A stretch of DNA of 64,000 bases from Fibrobacter sp. UWP2 (lineage in GTDB: Bacteria; Fibrobacterota; Fibrobacteria; Fibrobacterales; Fibrobacteraceae): the NCBI RefSeq assembly GCF_900141705.1, contig NZ_FQYM01000005.1, forward strand, positions 62,001 to 126,000, in the 5' to 3' direction. This document shows, piece after piece, positions 8,025 through 16,679 of this stretch. The notes below the pieces were generated by a model that searched no databases, was not told where the DNA came from, and saw only the letters and a program-made list of their open reading frames with translations. Each line of letters starts with the position of its first letter. Within the stretch, counting starts at the first letter, position 1. The translations under genes were made by a program, and so were the position numbers.

Positions 8025-8505
8025 CCTCAAGTGGATCAAGACTTTTTTGTTGCTGTTGGTCTGTTTTATTTTGCAGACGACCGTGGTTGACTGGCTCCAG
8101 ATTTTTGGAATAGGCCCGGACCTCATGATTATTTTGATTGTCTCTATCTCGATTAAGTACGGCCCTGCTGCAGGGTGCTTTTGGGGATTTTTTGCAGGTT
8201 TCTCGCAAGACATATATGCGCCCGTGGAGTGGCTCGGTGCCAACACAATTTCCATGACTGTTCTTGGATTTGTGGTGGGACAACTCGAAGAGAGATTCTT
8301 GACTTTAAACTTGCCCGCCAAGGTGGCCGTTCTCGCCATTGGGTTCTTTGTTTGCGACATGTTGTACTTTATGCTGACGGGTCTCGAAAAAGATGTGGTA
8401 ACCAACCTGTTTTTCTCGAAGACTATCCCGGAATGCATTTATACAGTGGTCGTTGGCGCCGTGGTGTTTTATTTGTCGAGCGGGAAAAAGAAGCGCAATG
8501 TTTAG
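8017..8505 (+). CDS. mreD: Rod shape-determining protein MreD
   Basis: A 162-residue polytopic membrane protein with about five hydrophobic segments, the usual size for MreD. It is identified by position between mreC and mrdA and by the pattern LQTTVVDWLQIFGIGPDLMI near the N-terminus, common in MreD. The start ATG overlaps the end of mreC by 8 bp and the end overlaps the start of mrdA by 8 bp. Confidence 0.9.
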   Translation: MNNLKWIKTFLLLLVCFILQTTVVDWLQIFGIGPDLMIILIVSISIKYGPAAGCFWGFFAGFSQDIYAPVEWLGANTISMTVLGFVVGQLEERFLTLNLPAKVAVLAIGFFVCDMLYFMLTGLEKDVVTNLFFSKTIPECIYTVVVGAVVFYLSSGKKKRNV

Positions 8506-10345
8506 GGAAACGGACAACGAATATGTCCAGACCAGAAACTGGAACGTGCTCGTGTTCATGGGAGTCGTGTTCATTATGTTCACGATTCTTTTGATTCGCC
8601 TTTATTCTTTGCAGTACACCCATTACGACGAAAACCTCCAGCGCTCCGAGAACAACCGCATTCGCAAAGTGGAACTCATTGCCGAGCGCGGTTACATTTA
8701 CGACCGCAACGGCGAAGTGTTGGTGCGCAACAGGCCCTCGTACCAAATTGCACTGCAGGCGATGAACCTGCCCCGCAAATCAAGCGAACGTGATTCGGTG
8801 TTCCAGCGCTTGCTGCGCATAAAAGACAAAAACGGGGAGCGGGTTTTTGATTCCGCCTCTGTGGATACCGCGTTCCAGCGAAGCCGTTGGATAAAGAACA
8901 AGCCAATCCGTTTTTTTGAGGATGCTTCTCCAGAGCAGGTTGCCATCATTGAAGAACATTCCGCGGAATTGCCGGGTGTCGTGACCCTCATTGAATCTCG
9001 CAGGGAGTATCCGTATGGCACGCTTGCCTCCCACGTTTTGGGTTATACCGGTGAGATCTCGGAAGACCAGTTGAAACTGCCCGAGTTCAAGAATTACTCG
9101 CAGGGCGACCGCATTGGGCAAAAGGGTTTGGAGCAAGGTTACGACCAGGAGTTCCGCGGCAAGAACGGTCTCAAGCTTGTAGAAGTGAACGCCTCTGGCA
9201 GGGAGATCGGCTTGGTGAAAGGCGTCGAGAGCCAGGCGCCGGTTCCGGGATTGCACTTGGTCTCTACAATCGACTTGAAATTGCAGAAGGTCGCCGAAGA
9301 GGCAATTCCCGATAGCGCAAGGGGAGCCTTGGTGGCAATAGACCCGCGCAACGGGGAAATCCTTGCGATGGTGAGTTCGCCCCGTTTGGACCCGAACATC
9401 TTTTCGCTTAAGCGTCGTGAACGTAATAAGGGCTGGGCGCATGTTGCCCTCGATTCCATGCGTCCGCTTACCAACCGAGCCATTTCGGGAACTTATACGC
9501 CGGCCTCCGTCTTTAAGCTTGTCACCGCCGGTGCGGGCCTCGAGAACGGCGTGCTCTCTGAAACCAAGTATTACCCCAAGCCGTGTACGGGCGGCTACCA
9601 GTACGGCGCCCGCTACCAAAAGTGCTGGGGAACTCACGGAAGCCTGAATGTGGTGAATGCGATTCGCTTGAGTTGTGACGTGTTCTTTTACCAGGCGGGT
9701 CTTGATATAGACATGGCTCGCATCAACGAGTTCGCTCGCCGTTTTGGTTTGGGCGAGAATCCGCTTGGCGTCGACATCCCTGGCGAGAAAGGCGGCTGGC
9801 TTCCGGATTCCGCTTCGTTCAATGCGAAGAACAAGCGCTTGGGCTGGCGTTGGGCGCGAGGCCTTATTCTGAACCTCTCCATAGGGCAGGGACAGCTGGT
9901 GACTCCGTTACAGCAGGCGGTGCTTGTGGGCTCGCTTGCGACGAACAAGGGCGTCTACCGTCCGCACTTTATGAAGGAACTTCGCGATTCCGAAGGGAAC
10001 GTGGTCAAGCGTTTTGAACCCGAGATCATTCGCCCGGGGAACATGAAGCCTGAGACGCATCGCGTGCTGATGGCCGCCATGGATTCGGTGGTGAACCACC
10101 CCGGTGGAACGGGCAAACGCGGCGCCGTGCCGGGAATCCGCGTGGGTGCCAAGACGGGTTCGGGCGAATGGAAGAAGGGCGCCAAGACGCACGCCTGGTA
10201 TGCGGCGGTCGCTCCGCTCGACAACCCCGAAATCGCCGTCGCCGTGATTATGGAAGCCGCCGGTGGTGGTGGCGCTGTGTCGGGCCCTATTGCGCGCAAA
10301 GTGATGATGGCCTACTTTGGCAAGGAAGATGAGGTGAAAAAATGA
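8498..10345 (+). CDS. mrdA: Penicillin-binding protein 2 (elongasome transpeptidase)
   Basis: PBP2 cross-links new peptidoglycan during rod elongation. The 615-residue protein has a membrane anchor at about residues 17-38, a pedestal (dimerisation) domain with RNRPSYQIALQ and GYTGEI, and a transpeptidase domain with the active-site tetrad S337-V-F-K340, the SxD motif S392-C-D394 and K552-T-G554. The ATG at 8498, overlapping the end of mreD, is preferred over the in-frame 8453 start because the family begins shortly before its membrane helix. Confidence 0.95.
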   Translation: MFRETDNEYVQTRNWNVLVFMGVVFIMFTILLIRLYSLQYTHYDENLQRSENNRIRKVELIAERGYIYDRNGEVLVRNRPSYQIALQAMNLPRKSSERDSVFQRLLRIKDKNGERVFDSASVDTAFQRSRWIKNKPIRFFEDASPEQVAIIEEHSAELPGVVTLIESRREYPYGTLASHVLGYTGEISEDQLKLPEFKNYSQGDRIGQKGLEQGYDQEFRGKNGLKLVEVNASGREIGLVKGVESQAPVPGLHLVSTIDLKLQKVAEEAIPDSARGALVAIDPRNGEILAMVSSPRLDPNIFSLKRRERNKGWAHVALDSMRPLTNRAISGTYTPASVFKLVTAGAGLENGVLSETKYYPKPCTGGYQYGARYQKCWGTHGSLNVVNAIRLSCDVFFYQAGLDIDMARINEFARRFGLGENPLGVDIPGEKGGWLPDSASFNAKNKRLGWRWARGLILNLSIGQGQLVTPLQQAVLVGSLATNKGVYRPHFMKELRDSEGNVVKRFEPEIIRPGNMKPETHRVLMAAMDSVVNHPGGTGKRGAVPGIRVGAKTGSGEWKKGAKTHAWYAAVAPLDNPEIAVAVIMEAAGGGGAVSGPIARKVMMAYFGKEDEVKK

Positions 10346-11595
10346 GTTCGGGACGCTTCCTTGATAAATCGCTCAAGTTCGACTGGCTCTTTATGCTGAC
10401 GACGCTTGCCCTGATGGCATGCGGAATCATATTGGTGTACTCGGCGACCGTGAGCGAGGAACTGCCGTTTTACGAGACTTTTTGGTTTAAACAGATTGTG
10501 TACTTTTTGGGTGGCTGCCTTTTGGCGACAGGCATCGTCTTTTTGAGGATTGACTGGATCAAGCGCATGGCGGTGCCGCTCTATGTTTTGGCGTTGATTC
10601 TCCTTTGCGTTGTGCTCTTTTTTGCGGGCGACGTGGTGAAGGGCGCCGGCCGTTGGATAGATCTCGGCTTCATCAAGTTGCAACCCTCCGAGTTCGCCAA
10701 GATTGCTTACCTGCTGATTATATCGTACTGGCTCTCTCGCCACCCGGTGGACCTTGCCAAGGTCAAGACTTTTTTGGTGCCGTTCCTTTTGTTCATTGTC
10801 CCGTTTGGCCTGGTGCTGAAGCAGCCAGACTTGAGTACGGCGCTCGTCTTTATTTCGGTGACGTATGTCGGGTTCTTTTTTGCGGGGCTTAGCCTTACCG
10901 ACATGTTCCTGCTCACGAGCCCGTTGCTCTCGGTGCTGTTCTCGCATTCGCAGACGGTTGTGTTCCAGTTGCTGTGGGGACTGTTGATTTGCGCGGTGGT
11001 GTTTGCACTGGTTCGCCGTCGCCTTCCCAAGGTGCTGACTGGATTTTTCCTTGTGGCGAACATCTTTGCGGGCTATGCGAGTTCCATGGCGTGGAACATG
11101 CTGGAACCGCACCAGCAAAAGCGCGTGAACACCTTCTTGGACCCCATGAGCGATCCGCTGGGCGACGGTTACCAGGTGCTGCAGTCGCTCACGGCTATTG
11201 GCTCGGGCGGCCTCACCGGCAAGGGTTTTGGCAATGGAACGCAGACCAACCTCGCGTTTTTGCCCGAGGAACATACCGACTTCATTTTTAGCGTGCTGGG
11301 CGAGCAGTTCGGCTTTGTCGGTTGTATGTTCATCTTGGTTTTGTACGCGCTCTTTTTGTGGCGCGCCACTTCGACGAGCAAACTCTACTCGGATCCTTTC
11401 ATTACTTTGGTCGTAATGGGGGCGAGCACCATATTCCTGTTCCACATCCTGGTGAACATCGCCATGACCATCGGCCTCATGCCGGTGACGGGCCTTCCTC
11501 TGCCGTTCCTCTCTTATGGAGGTTCCTTCGCCATGACCTGCATGGTGCTGGTGGGAGGGATTATCTGCATGCGTTACCAGGGACAGCGTCGCTAA
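10342..11595 (+). CDS. rodA: RodA peptidoglycan glycosyltransferase (SEDS family)
   Basis: RodA is the SEDS-family polymerase that works with PBP2 to elongate peptidoglycan strands. The 417-residue product has about ten membrane segments and SEDS signatures: GAGRWIDLGFIKLQPSEFAK in the first third, FLPEEHTDFIFSVLGEQFG in the large loop region, and GLPLPFLSYGGSF near the C-terminus. It overlaps mrdA by 4 bp (ATGA), so translation is probably coupled. It is the last gene of the mre operon. Confidence 0.95.
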   Translation: MSSGRFLDKSLKFDWLFMLTTLALMACGIILVYSATVSEELPFYETFWFKQIVYFLGGCLLATGIVFLRIDWIKRMAVPLYVLALILLCVVLFFAGDVVKGAGRWIDLGFIKLQPSEFAKIAYLLIISYWLSRHPVDLAKVKTFLVPFLLFIVPFGLVLKQPDLSTALVFISVTYVGFFFAGLSLTDMFLLTSPLLSVLFSHSQTVVFQLLWGLLICAVVFALVRRRLPKVLTGFFLVANIFAGYASSMAWNMLEPHQQKRVNTFLDPMSDPLGDGYQVLQSLTAIGSGGLTGKGFGNGTQTNLAFLPEEHTDFIFSVLGEQFGFVGCMFILVLYALFLWRATSTSKLYSDPFITLVVMGASTIFLFHILVNIAMTIGLMPVTGLPLPFLSYGGSFAMTCMVLVGGIICMRYQGQRR

Positions 11596-11683
11596 TTTTT
11601 TACAAAATCGTTTAGCACAAAATCTTCCAAAAATCCGTTTATAGGGTAGGGGCTCTTTAAGGGAAACCCTAAAGGCGGACGAT

Positions 11684-12397
11684 ATGGACTTGGCAAGACG
11701 ATTTTCGAATTTTGTTTTTGGCATGGAATGCTTGGGGTGCGGTTCCACGTCTGAGGTCCTGGACCCGTGGCTGTGCCCTGCCTGCAGGCAGGCCTTGGCA
11801 AACGAATCCAAGGAGACGCGCTTCCCTAACGACGATGTGGTTTGCCTATTCCCGATGCGTACGTTGTCGCGGAGGCTCGTCCATGCGCTCAAGTACAAGA
11901 GCATCCCCGGCGTGGCCTCGTACCTGGTGCGCCGTTCTTCATTGTGCAACCGGGGCTTGGCGTCCCAGTTCTTGGCGCAGTTCCCGGAGCCGTATTTTTT
12001 TGTCCCTGTTCCGCTCCATAGGGCGAGGTACAGGGAGCGGGGGTATAACCAGGCCGAAAAAATCGCAGCCGCACTGGCGTGGGCGGTTCACGGGCGTGTT
12101 TGCAAGTGGCTTTACCGCAAAACATTCCATGTGTCGCAAACGAAACTCTCTAGGGAAGAGCGGGAATGGAATGTGGCAGGGGCCTTTGGAACTATGCTTC
12201 CCGAAAAAATGCCGACGAGGGGGACTGTTTTTATTGTGGACGATGTTTTTACCACGGGGGCGACAACGGGAGCCTGTATGGCGGCGTTTGGGAAGGACTT
12301 CCCGTTGAACGTCAAAATATGCACGTTGCTTTACGAGGAACCCGCCACGGCGGTAATGGATTTTGTTGCCGACAACTCGGTGGAATGGAATCCGTAG
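11684..12397 (+). CDS. comF: ComF family phosphoribosyltransferase-like protein
   Basis: The 237-residue protein has a Cys4 zinc site near the N-terminus (CLGC at about residues 16-19 and CPAC at about 30-33) and a type I phosphoribosyltransferase fold with the PRPP-binding motif VFIVDDVFTTGATTG at about 182-196. ComF proteins are linked to DNA uptake and recombination in competent bacteria; their biochemical role is unsettled. It is 88 bp downstream of rodA and followed by a bidirectional terminator. Confidence 0.88.
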   Translation: MDLARRFSNFVFGMECLGCGSTSEVLDPWLCPACRQALANESKETRFPNDDVVCLFPMRTLSRRLVHALKYKSIPGVASYLVRRSSLCNRGLASQFLAQFPEPYFFVPVPLHRARYRERGYNQAEKIAAALAWAVHGRVCKWLYRKTFHVSQTKLSREEREWNVAGAFGTMLPEKMPTRGTVFIVDDVFTTGATTGACMAAFGKDFPLNVKICTLLYEEPATAVMDFVADNSVEWNP

Positions 12398-12413
12398 GGT
12401 GGCTTCAAATGCA

Positions 12414-12439
12414 AAAAAGCACCGTTTTGCGGTGCTTTT
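12414..12439. terminator. Bidirectional terminator between comF and tRNA-Ser
   Basis: GCACCG (12419-12424) pairs with CGGTGC (12430-12435), flanked by six A on the left and four T on the right, so it can stop comF on the plus strand and the tRNA gene on the minus strand. Confidence 0.85.
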
Positions 12440-12442
12440 GAG

Positions 12443-12523
12443 CGGAGGAAGAGGGACTCGAACCCCCAAGCCTTACGGCGGCGGTTTTCAAGACCGCTGA
12501 CTTACCAATTAGCCTATTCCTCC
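12443..12523 (-). tRNA. tRNA-Ser (anticodon UGA)
   Basis: On the minus strand a seven-pair acceptor stem GGAGGAA/TTCCTCC, a serine-type variable arm (GCC GTAA GGC), T-arm with GGTTCGAGT and an anticodon loop CTTGAAA giving TGA (complement of 12488-12490). The discriminator base is G, as expected for serine. CCA is not encoded. Confidence 0.93.
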
Positions 12524-12535
12524 ATGGTAGCAGCT

Positions 12536-12565
12536 AAGATAAAAAAAGATGGGTTGTTTCGTCAA
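12536..12565 (-). promoter_or_regulatory. Sigma-70-type promoter of tRNA-Ser(UGA)
   Basis: Minus strand: -35 TTGACG (12560-12565), an 18-bp spacer and -10 TATCTT (12536-12541). The expected start site is within a few bases of the mature tRNA 5' end. Confidence 0.75.
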
Positions 12566-12571
12566 TTGATT

Positions 12572-12600
12572 TTGAAATGTTCACAAATATTAACTAATTT
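12572..12600 (+). promoter_or_regulatory. Promoter of the GAF/HD-GYP gene
   Basis: -35 TTGAAA (12572-12577), 17-bp spacer, -10 TAATTT (12595-12600). The ATG is at 12610, so the start site would fall within about 3 nt of the start codon and the mRNA would be almost leaderless. It diverges from the tRNA-Ser promoter and the two nearly abut. Confidence 0.6.
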
Positions 12601-12609
12601 TGTAGTGCT

Positions 12610-13842
12610 ATGGAATCAATGAATGACGCCAATATTGTGAAAGCCATTGCCTCGGGAGAGTCCTCGGATTCCGAGAGAATTCTTGGTTTGCTTTTCTCTT
12701 ATATGCCCAAGATTGCGGCTGAACGCAAGATGGACAACCTCTTGGTGCTTATGGCTGACCTTGGCCGCTTGCTGGTGCAGGCGGATCGCTGCTCCTTGTG
12801 GCTCATTGATTCCGAGAAGAACGAGCTGTGGACCAAGGTTGCGCACGGCGTGAGTGAATTGCGTATCCCGCTTAATGCCGGTTTTGTTGGCTATGCCGCC
12901 AAAACGGGCGAGGCGTTGTTGATTGACGATGCGTACAAGGATGACCGTTTTGATCGCCGCAGCGACGAGAAAACTCATTACCGCACCACTTCGGTGATGG
13001 CGGTGCCCTTGATGAACGGCGCGGGTCAGGTGATTGGTGTTTACCAGGCCATCAACAAGCAGGGGGAGACGCCTGTTTTCTCCCGCCAGGATTTGGAACG
13101 CTTGGCGCTCACTGCTGTGTATTCTGCCAAGACAATCGAGTCGGCGCGCTTGACTGCGGAACTGGAAGCGTCCAAGGTCGAACTCGAGGCGACTCAAGAA
13201 GAACTAATCCATATCTTGGGCGATGTCTCTGAATCCAGGAGCCGCGAGACCGGCGACCACATTCAGCGCGTGGCCGAAATTTCTTACAAGCTGGCTCTCT
13301 ACTACGGACTTTCCGAAGAAGAGGCGGAACGCATTCGCTTGGCGGCGCCCATGCACGACCTGGGCAAGGTCAGCATCCCCGACGCCATCTTGAACAAGCC
13401 GGGACGCTTTACCGACGATGAATTTGCCATCATGAAGTCCCATGCCATTAATGGCGAAATGGTCTTGATGAAGTCCAAGCGCGACCTCCTCCGCTTTGCG
13501 GCGACGTTGGCGGGTTCCCACCACGAGCGTTGGGACGGCAAGGGGTACCCGCGTGGACTCAGGGGCGAGGAAATCCCCTTGGCTGGACGTATTTGTGCCG
13601 TTGCCGACGTTTTGGACGCCCTCTCGAGCCCGCGCTGCTATAAGCCCGCCTGGCCCGAAGAAAAGGTGCGTGAAGAGTTTATTAGGCAGCGTGGCGGCCA
13701 GTTCCAGCCGGAACTCATCGACGTGCTTGTGGAGCACTGGGACGACGTGTTCGGTTGCTTCCGCAAGGCTCGTGCCGAAATGGAAGCCGCCCAGGCTGCC
13801 GCGGCCGCTGCTCAAGCTGCTGACCAGAACCGTGCTGGCTAG
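12610..13842 (+). CDS. GAF domain / HD-GYP cyclic-di-GMP phosphodiesterase
   Basis: HD-GYP proteins hydrolyse cyclic di-GMP. This 410-residue soluble protein has a GAF sensor domain at about residues 40-180 (CSLWLIDSEKNELWTKVAHG and MAVPLMNGAGQVIGVYQAIN), a short coiled coil, then an HD-GYP domain at about 200-385. The metal-binding HD pair is intact (H249-D250 in MHDLGK), as are H304-H305-E306 and the GYP motif (G312-Y313-P314 in WDGKGYPRGL). The tail is Ala-rich. No membrane segment or signal peptide is seen, so it senses a cytoplasmic signal. It is monocistronic, flanked by two tRNA genes. The start lacks a Shine-Dalgarno and is probably leaderless. Confidence 0.92.
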   Translation: MESMNDANIVKAIASGESSDSERILGLLFSYMPKIAAERKMDNLLVLMADLGRLLVQADRCSLWLIDSEKNELWTKVAHGVSELRIPLNAGFVGYAAKTGEALLIDDAYKDDRFDRRSDEKTHYRTTSVMAVPLMNGAGQVIGVYQAINKQGETPVFSRQDLERLALTAVYSAKTIESARLTAELEASKVELEATQEELIHILGDVSESRSRETGDHIQRVAEISYKLALYYGLSEEEAERIRLAAPMHDLGKVSIPDAILNKPGRFTDDEFAIMKSHAINGEMVLMKSKRDLLRFAATLAGSHHERWDGKGYPRGLRGEEIPLAGRICAVADVLDALSSPRCYKPAWPEEKVREEFIRQRGGQFQPELIDVLVEHWDDVFGCFRKARAEMEAAQAAAAAAQAADQNRAG

Positions 13843-13881
13843 TCGAAATCGCCAATTTAAGGCAATCAAGACAATCTGTGT

Positions 13882-13915
13882 AAAAAAAAGAAAACCCTCG
13901 ACTTTCGTCGAGGGT
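13882..13915 (-). terminator. Terminator of tRNA-Phe
   Basis: ACCCTCGAC (13894-13902) pairs with GTCGAGGGT (13907-13915). The plus-strand A runs on the left are T runs downstream on the minus strand, so this ends the tRNA-Phe transcript. Confidence 0.85.
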
Positions 13916-13920
13916 CTTCG

Positions 13921-13993
13921 TGGTTCCGATTGGAATTGAACCAACGACACGCGGATTTTCAGTCCACTGCTCTACCAACTGAGCTACAGAACC
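13921..13993 (-). tRNA. tRNA-Phe (anticodon GAA)
   Basis: Minus strand 73-nt cloverleaf: acceptor GGTTCTG with CGGAACC (one G-T pair), D-arm AGCTCAGTTGGTAGAGC, anticodon loop CTGAAAA giving GAA, T-arm with GGTTCAATTCC and discriminator A. CCA is not encoded. Confidence 0.95.
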
Positions 13994-14006
13994 ATTAGTA
14001 GAGCCA

Positions 14007-14035
14007 AAGATAGCAGAATGTGTGATTCTTGTCAA
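14007..14035 (-). promoter_or_regulatory. Consensus promoter of tRNA-Phe
   Basis: Minus strand: perfect -35 TTGACA (14030-14035), 17-bp spacer ending in TGC, and -10 TATCTT (14007-14012), placing the start site about 7 bp before the tRNA. Confidence 0.88.
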
Positions 14036-14163
14036 GGGTAAATAGAATATTACCTTACTTTTTTTGCTTTTTTCCCATAATCTTCTAAATTTAGGGGTAG
14101 GGTTGTAAGATTGGGTTCTGCAGGGCGAGGCTTTGCAACAAACCATTTTTTTGAGATGTCAGC

Positions 14164-16614
14164 GTGCGCCATTTGACGAAAATTAAATTATCTGTGATGT
14201 TGGGATGCGGACTATGGTTCGGCGCCCTCGTTGCCTGTTCTAGCGAGGATTCTTCCTCGGATCCGTACGAAAGTTTGGCTGATGTTGTGAAGGTGGATCC
14301 TGTTACGGGCGATACCATTGTACTGCACAGGGATATCGATACCGTGATGCATGTTACCGAGACAGGTGAAACGACTTGGGTCGCTGACACGATTTTAATC
14401 CCCGAGGACACCACCCTTCACTGGGTCGGCGAGTCCGCATTGCGCATTACCGAGATTTCTCCGCTGAACCTGAACTGGAATGACTCCGAAGGCGACGACG
14501 GATCTTGGGTCGAAATTTACAACGCGGGAACCGAACCCGCCAACCTCAAGGGATACTCCCTCGTCGAGAACCTGAAGGCCGCGCGCAAGTGGGTTTTCGG
14601 AAATGAAGTTATTCAGCCTAAAAAGTTCAGAATCGTTTTTTGCGATAAGAAGGACATTCCCGAGGTTCAGGGCGCCGGCGCTGATTCGGACACCTCCCAT
14701 GCGCGCACGCACACGAACTGGAAAATGGACAAAGACAGCGGGACCGTTTACTTGATTGACCCGTACTATGGTATCCGCGACTCGGTAAAGTACCCGACAA
14801 TCCAGAGCGGCATGAGCTACGGTATTACCGACGGCAGCATTTGGAAGTTCTTCGACAAGCCGACTCCGGAGGCTGTAAATACGAATTCTACGGCTTATGA
14901 GGGAATGGCTCCGAAAGTCGATATGAGTGCCATCAAGTCCGGCTTCTACAAAGAAGTTTTAACTTTGAACCCGCCCAAGAGTCTTCCCGAAGGCGTAAAA
15001 CTCCGCTGTACGCAGAACGGCTCTGTTCCGACGTCATCTTCGTCCGAATTCAATAACCCCATTACCATTTCTACGAACACGGTCTTCCGTTGCGCAGCCT
15101 TTAAGGAAGGGACGGTTACCAAGGATGTGATCACCAAGACCTTCTTCATTGGCGAGACGGTGAATATGCCTGTGGTCGCTGTGACCGTAGATCCTTCGTT
15201 CTTTGAAAAGCACTACGTGAAAGCCAGCACGAGCGGCTGTGGCCCCGACTGCGCCCCGGCAGGCCTTTACGAAGATGTTGAATTCCCTGTGCATGTGGAA
15301 TACTTTGACAAGGGCAGTTCTTCCAAGGAACTTGCTTGGGAAATCGAAGCCGGAATTTCTCTGATGGGTGGCTGGAGCCGTCTCGAAGACAAAAAGTCTG
15401 TCGCCATTGTGATGCGCGAAGAATACCAGGAAGGTTGGCTCCATTACCCGCTGTTTGAAACGCGCAAGAGCGAGAACGACAAGTACAAGGGATTCAACCT
15501 GCGCAACAACGGCAACCGCTTTGTGAGCGACTACTTTGCCGATGCCATGGGCGGCGCCTTGCTCGAGGGCAGCGGTGTTGACTACCAGCGTAGCCGCCAG
15601 GTGGTGGTGTTCTACAATGGAAAGTATTATGGAATTCACGATATGCGTGAACGCTTCAACAAGAACTTCGTTGAGTCGAACTATGGAATTGACGCATCTA
15701 CGGTGAATATGATTAAGCACCTGGGTAAAGAAATTACGGCTAGCAATGGCACGACGGCTGATTACGAAGCGCTCCTTGCTTTTGTTGCCGCCAATGATTT
15801 TAGCGGAGCGAACAATGCTTCGTATGCCACGGTGAAGGGTCTTATGGATGTGGGCAACTTTGCCGATTACATGGCTGCTGAAATCTATTACCATAATGGC
15901 GACTGGCCAAACAACAATGTCCGCGCCTGGAAGGCTCCGGATCGTTTGTGGAAGTTTATGGTCTATGACTTGGACCACGGATTTGACTGGCAATGGACCG
16001 TGAGCGGCTTTAGCTCCAGCACGAACATGTTCAGCTGGATTAAGAAGGGTGGAAACAGTGGCTGCACAGCGGATGTCTGCTTCCCCACCTTCTACAACAA
16101 GCTGATCCTGAACCCGGATTTCAAGCGTTTGTTCATTAACCATTCTGCCGTAATGCTGCAGAACTACCTGACTGGCGCGCGCGCCGAGTCCATTGTGAAG
16201 ACGATGGCTGCTTCGATGAACGCAAACGACATTGAACGTGACAAGGAAAAGTATGAAGGCCGTCGTAGCGATTATGGCCATTTTGACACGGACGGCTCTA
16301 AGATGGCCGCCTGGGCAAAGGAACGCGATCCCGTGGTTTGGCAACAGTACGAATCCGAATTCGGCACGTCTGGCTCGGCTACGGTAACGATCTCATCGAC
16401 GGGCGGCATCGTGCTTATGGAAGGCATGAACCTTCCGGGCAATACCGCCAACTCGACGAACTATTCTGGCAAGTTCTTTGGCGGTGTGCAAATGGAACTG
16501 ACCGCGATGCCTGTTGGCGGAACGATATTCTCTGGATGGTCCGACGGTTCTACGGAAAACCCGCATTTGGTGACGGTGACCGATGGGCTCACGATTTCGG
16601 CGACCTTCAAGTAA
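14164..16614 (+). CDS. CotH-kinase-like lipoprotein with lamin-tail and repeat domains
   Basis: An 816-residue lipoprotein (lipobox LVAC, Cys about residue 25). After a Ser/Asp-rich start come a lamin-tail domain at about residues 92-190 (RITEISPLN ... GSWVEIYNAG), a chitobiase-like beta domain at about 255-335, and a CotH-type kinase domain at about 338-690 with the RERFNKNFVESNYGID and VYDLDHGFDWQW motifs typical of the family. A C-terminal bacterial repeat of about 75 residues includes TAMPVGGTIFSGWSDGS. CotH proteins are protein kinases of spore coats or secreted proteins. The GTG at 14164 is preferred because it gives a basic signal-peptide start (RHLTKIK); an ATG at 14197 is possible. 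A TAAATT box lies about 75 bp upstream. Confidence 0.85.
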   Translation: MRHLTKIKLSVMLGCGLWFGALVACSSEDSSSDPYESLADVVKVDPVTGDTIVLHRDIDTVMHVTETGETTWVADTILIPEDTTLHWVGESALRITEISPLNLNWNDSEGDDGSWVEIYNAGTEPANLKGYSLVENLKAARKWVFGNEVIQPKKFRIVFCDKKDIPEVQGAGADSDTSHARTHTNWKMDKDSGTVYLIDPYYGIRDSVKYPTIQSGMSYGITDGSIWKFFDKPTPEAVNTNSTAYEGMAPKVDMSAIKSGFYKEVLTLNPPKSLPEGVKLRCTQNGSVPTSSSSEFNNPITISTNTVFRCAAFKEGTVTKDVITKTFFIGETVNMPVVAVTVDPSFFEKHYVKASTSGCGPDCAPAGLYEDVEFPVHVEYFDKGSSSKELAWEIEAGISLMGGWSRLEDKKSVAIVMREEYQEGWLHYPLFETRKSENDKYKGFNLRNNGNRFVSDYFADAMGGALLEGSGVDYQRSRQVVVFYNGKYYGIHDMRERFNKNFVESNYGIDASTVNMIKHLGKEITASNGTTADYEALLAFVAANDFSGANNASYATVKGLMDVGNFADYMAAEIYYHNGDWPNNNVRAWKAPDRLWKFMVYDLDHGFDWQWTVSGFSSSTNMFSWIKKGGNSGCTADVCFPTFYNKLILNPDFKRLFINHSAVMLQNYLTGARAESIVKTMAASMNANDIERDKEKYEGRRSDYGHFDTDGSKMAAWAKERDPVVWQQYESEFGTSGSATVTISSTGGIVLMEGMNLPGNTANSTNYSGKFFGGVQMELTAMPVGGTIFSGWSDGSTENPHLVTVTDGLTISATFK

Positions 16615-16638
16615 GGATTGCTGCTGATGTTTATGGTT

Positions 16639-16664
16639 GCGGCGGGCTTGGCCCCGCCGCTTTT
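16639..16664 (+). terminator. Terminator after the CotH-like gene
   Basis: GCGGCGGG (16639-16646) pairs with CCCGCCGC (16653-16660), followed by TTTT. The T run merges into the TTTTCTATATT box of the next gene. Confidence 0.85.
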
Positions 16665-16679
16665 CTATATTGTGCTTTG

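Noticed and set aside
10312-11949. Long minus-strand open frame (545 codons) across rodA and the start of comF
   Set aside because: It runs antisense through two clearly conserved genes and has composition typical of a shadow frame.
15034-16344. Minus-strand open frame (436 codons) inside the CotH-like gene
   Set aside because: A shadow of the plus-strand gene; no recognisable domain.
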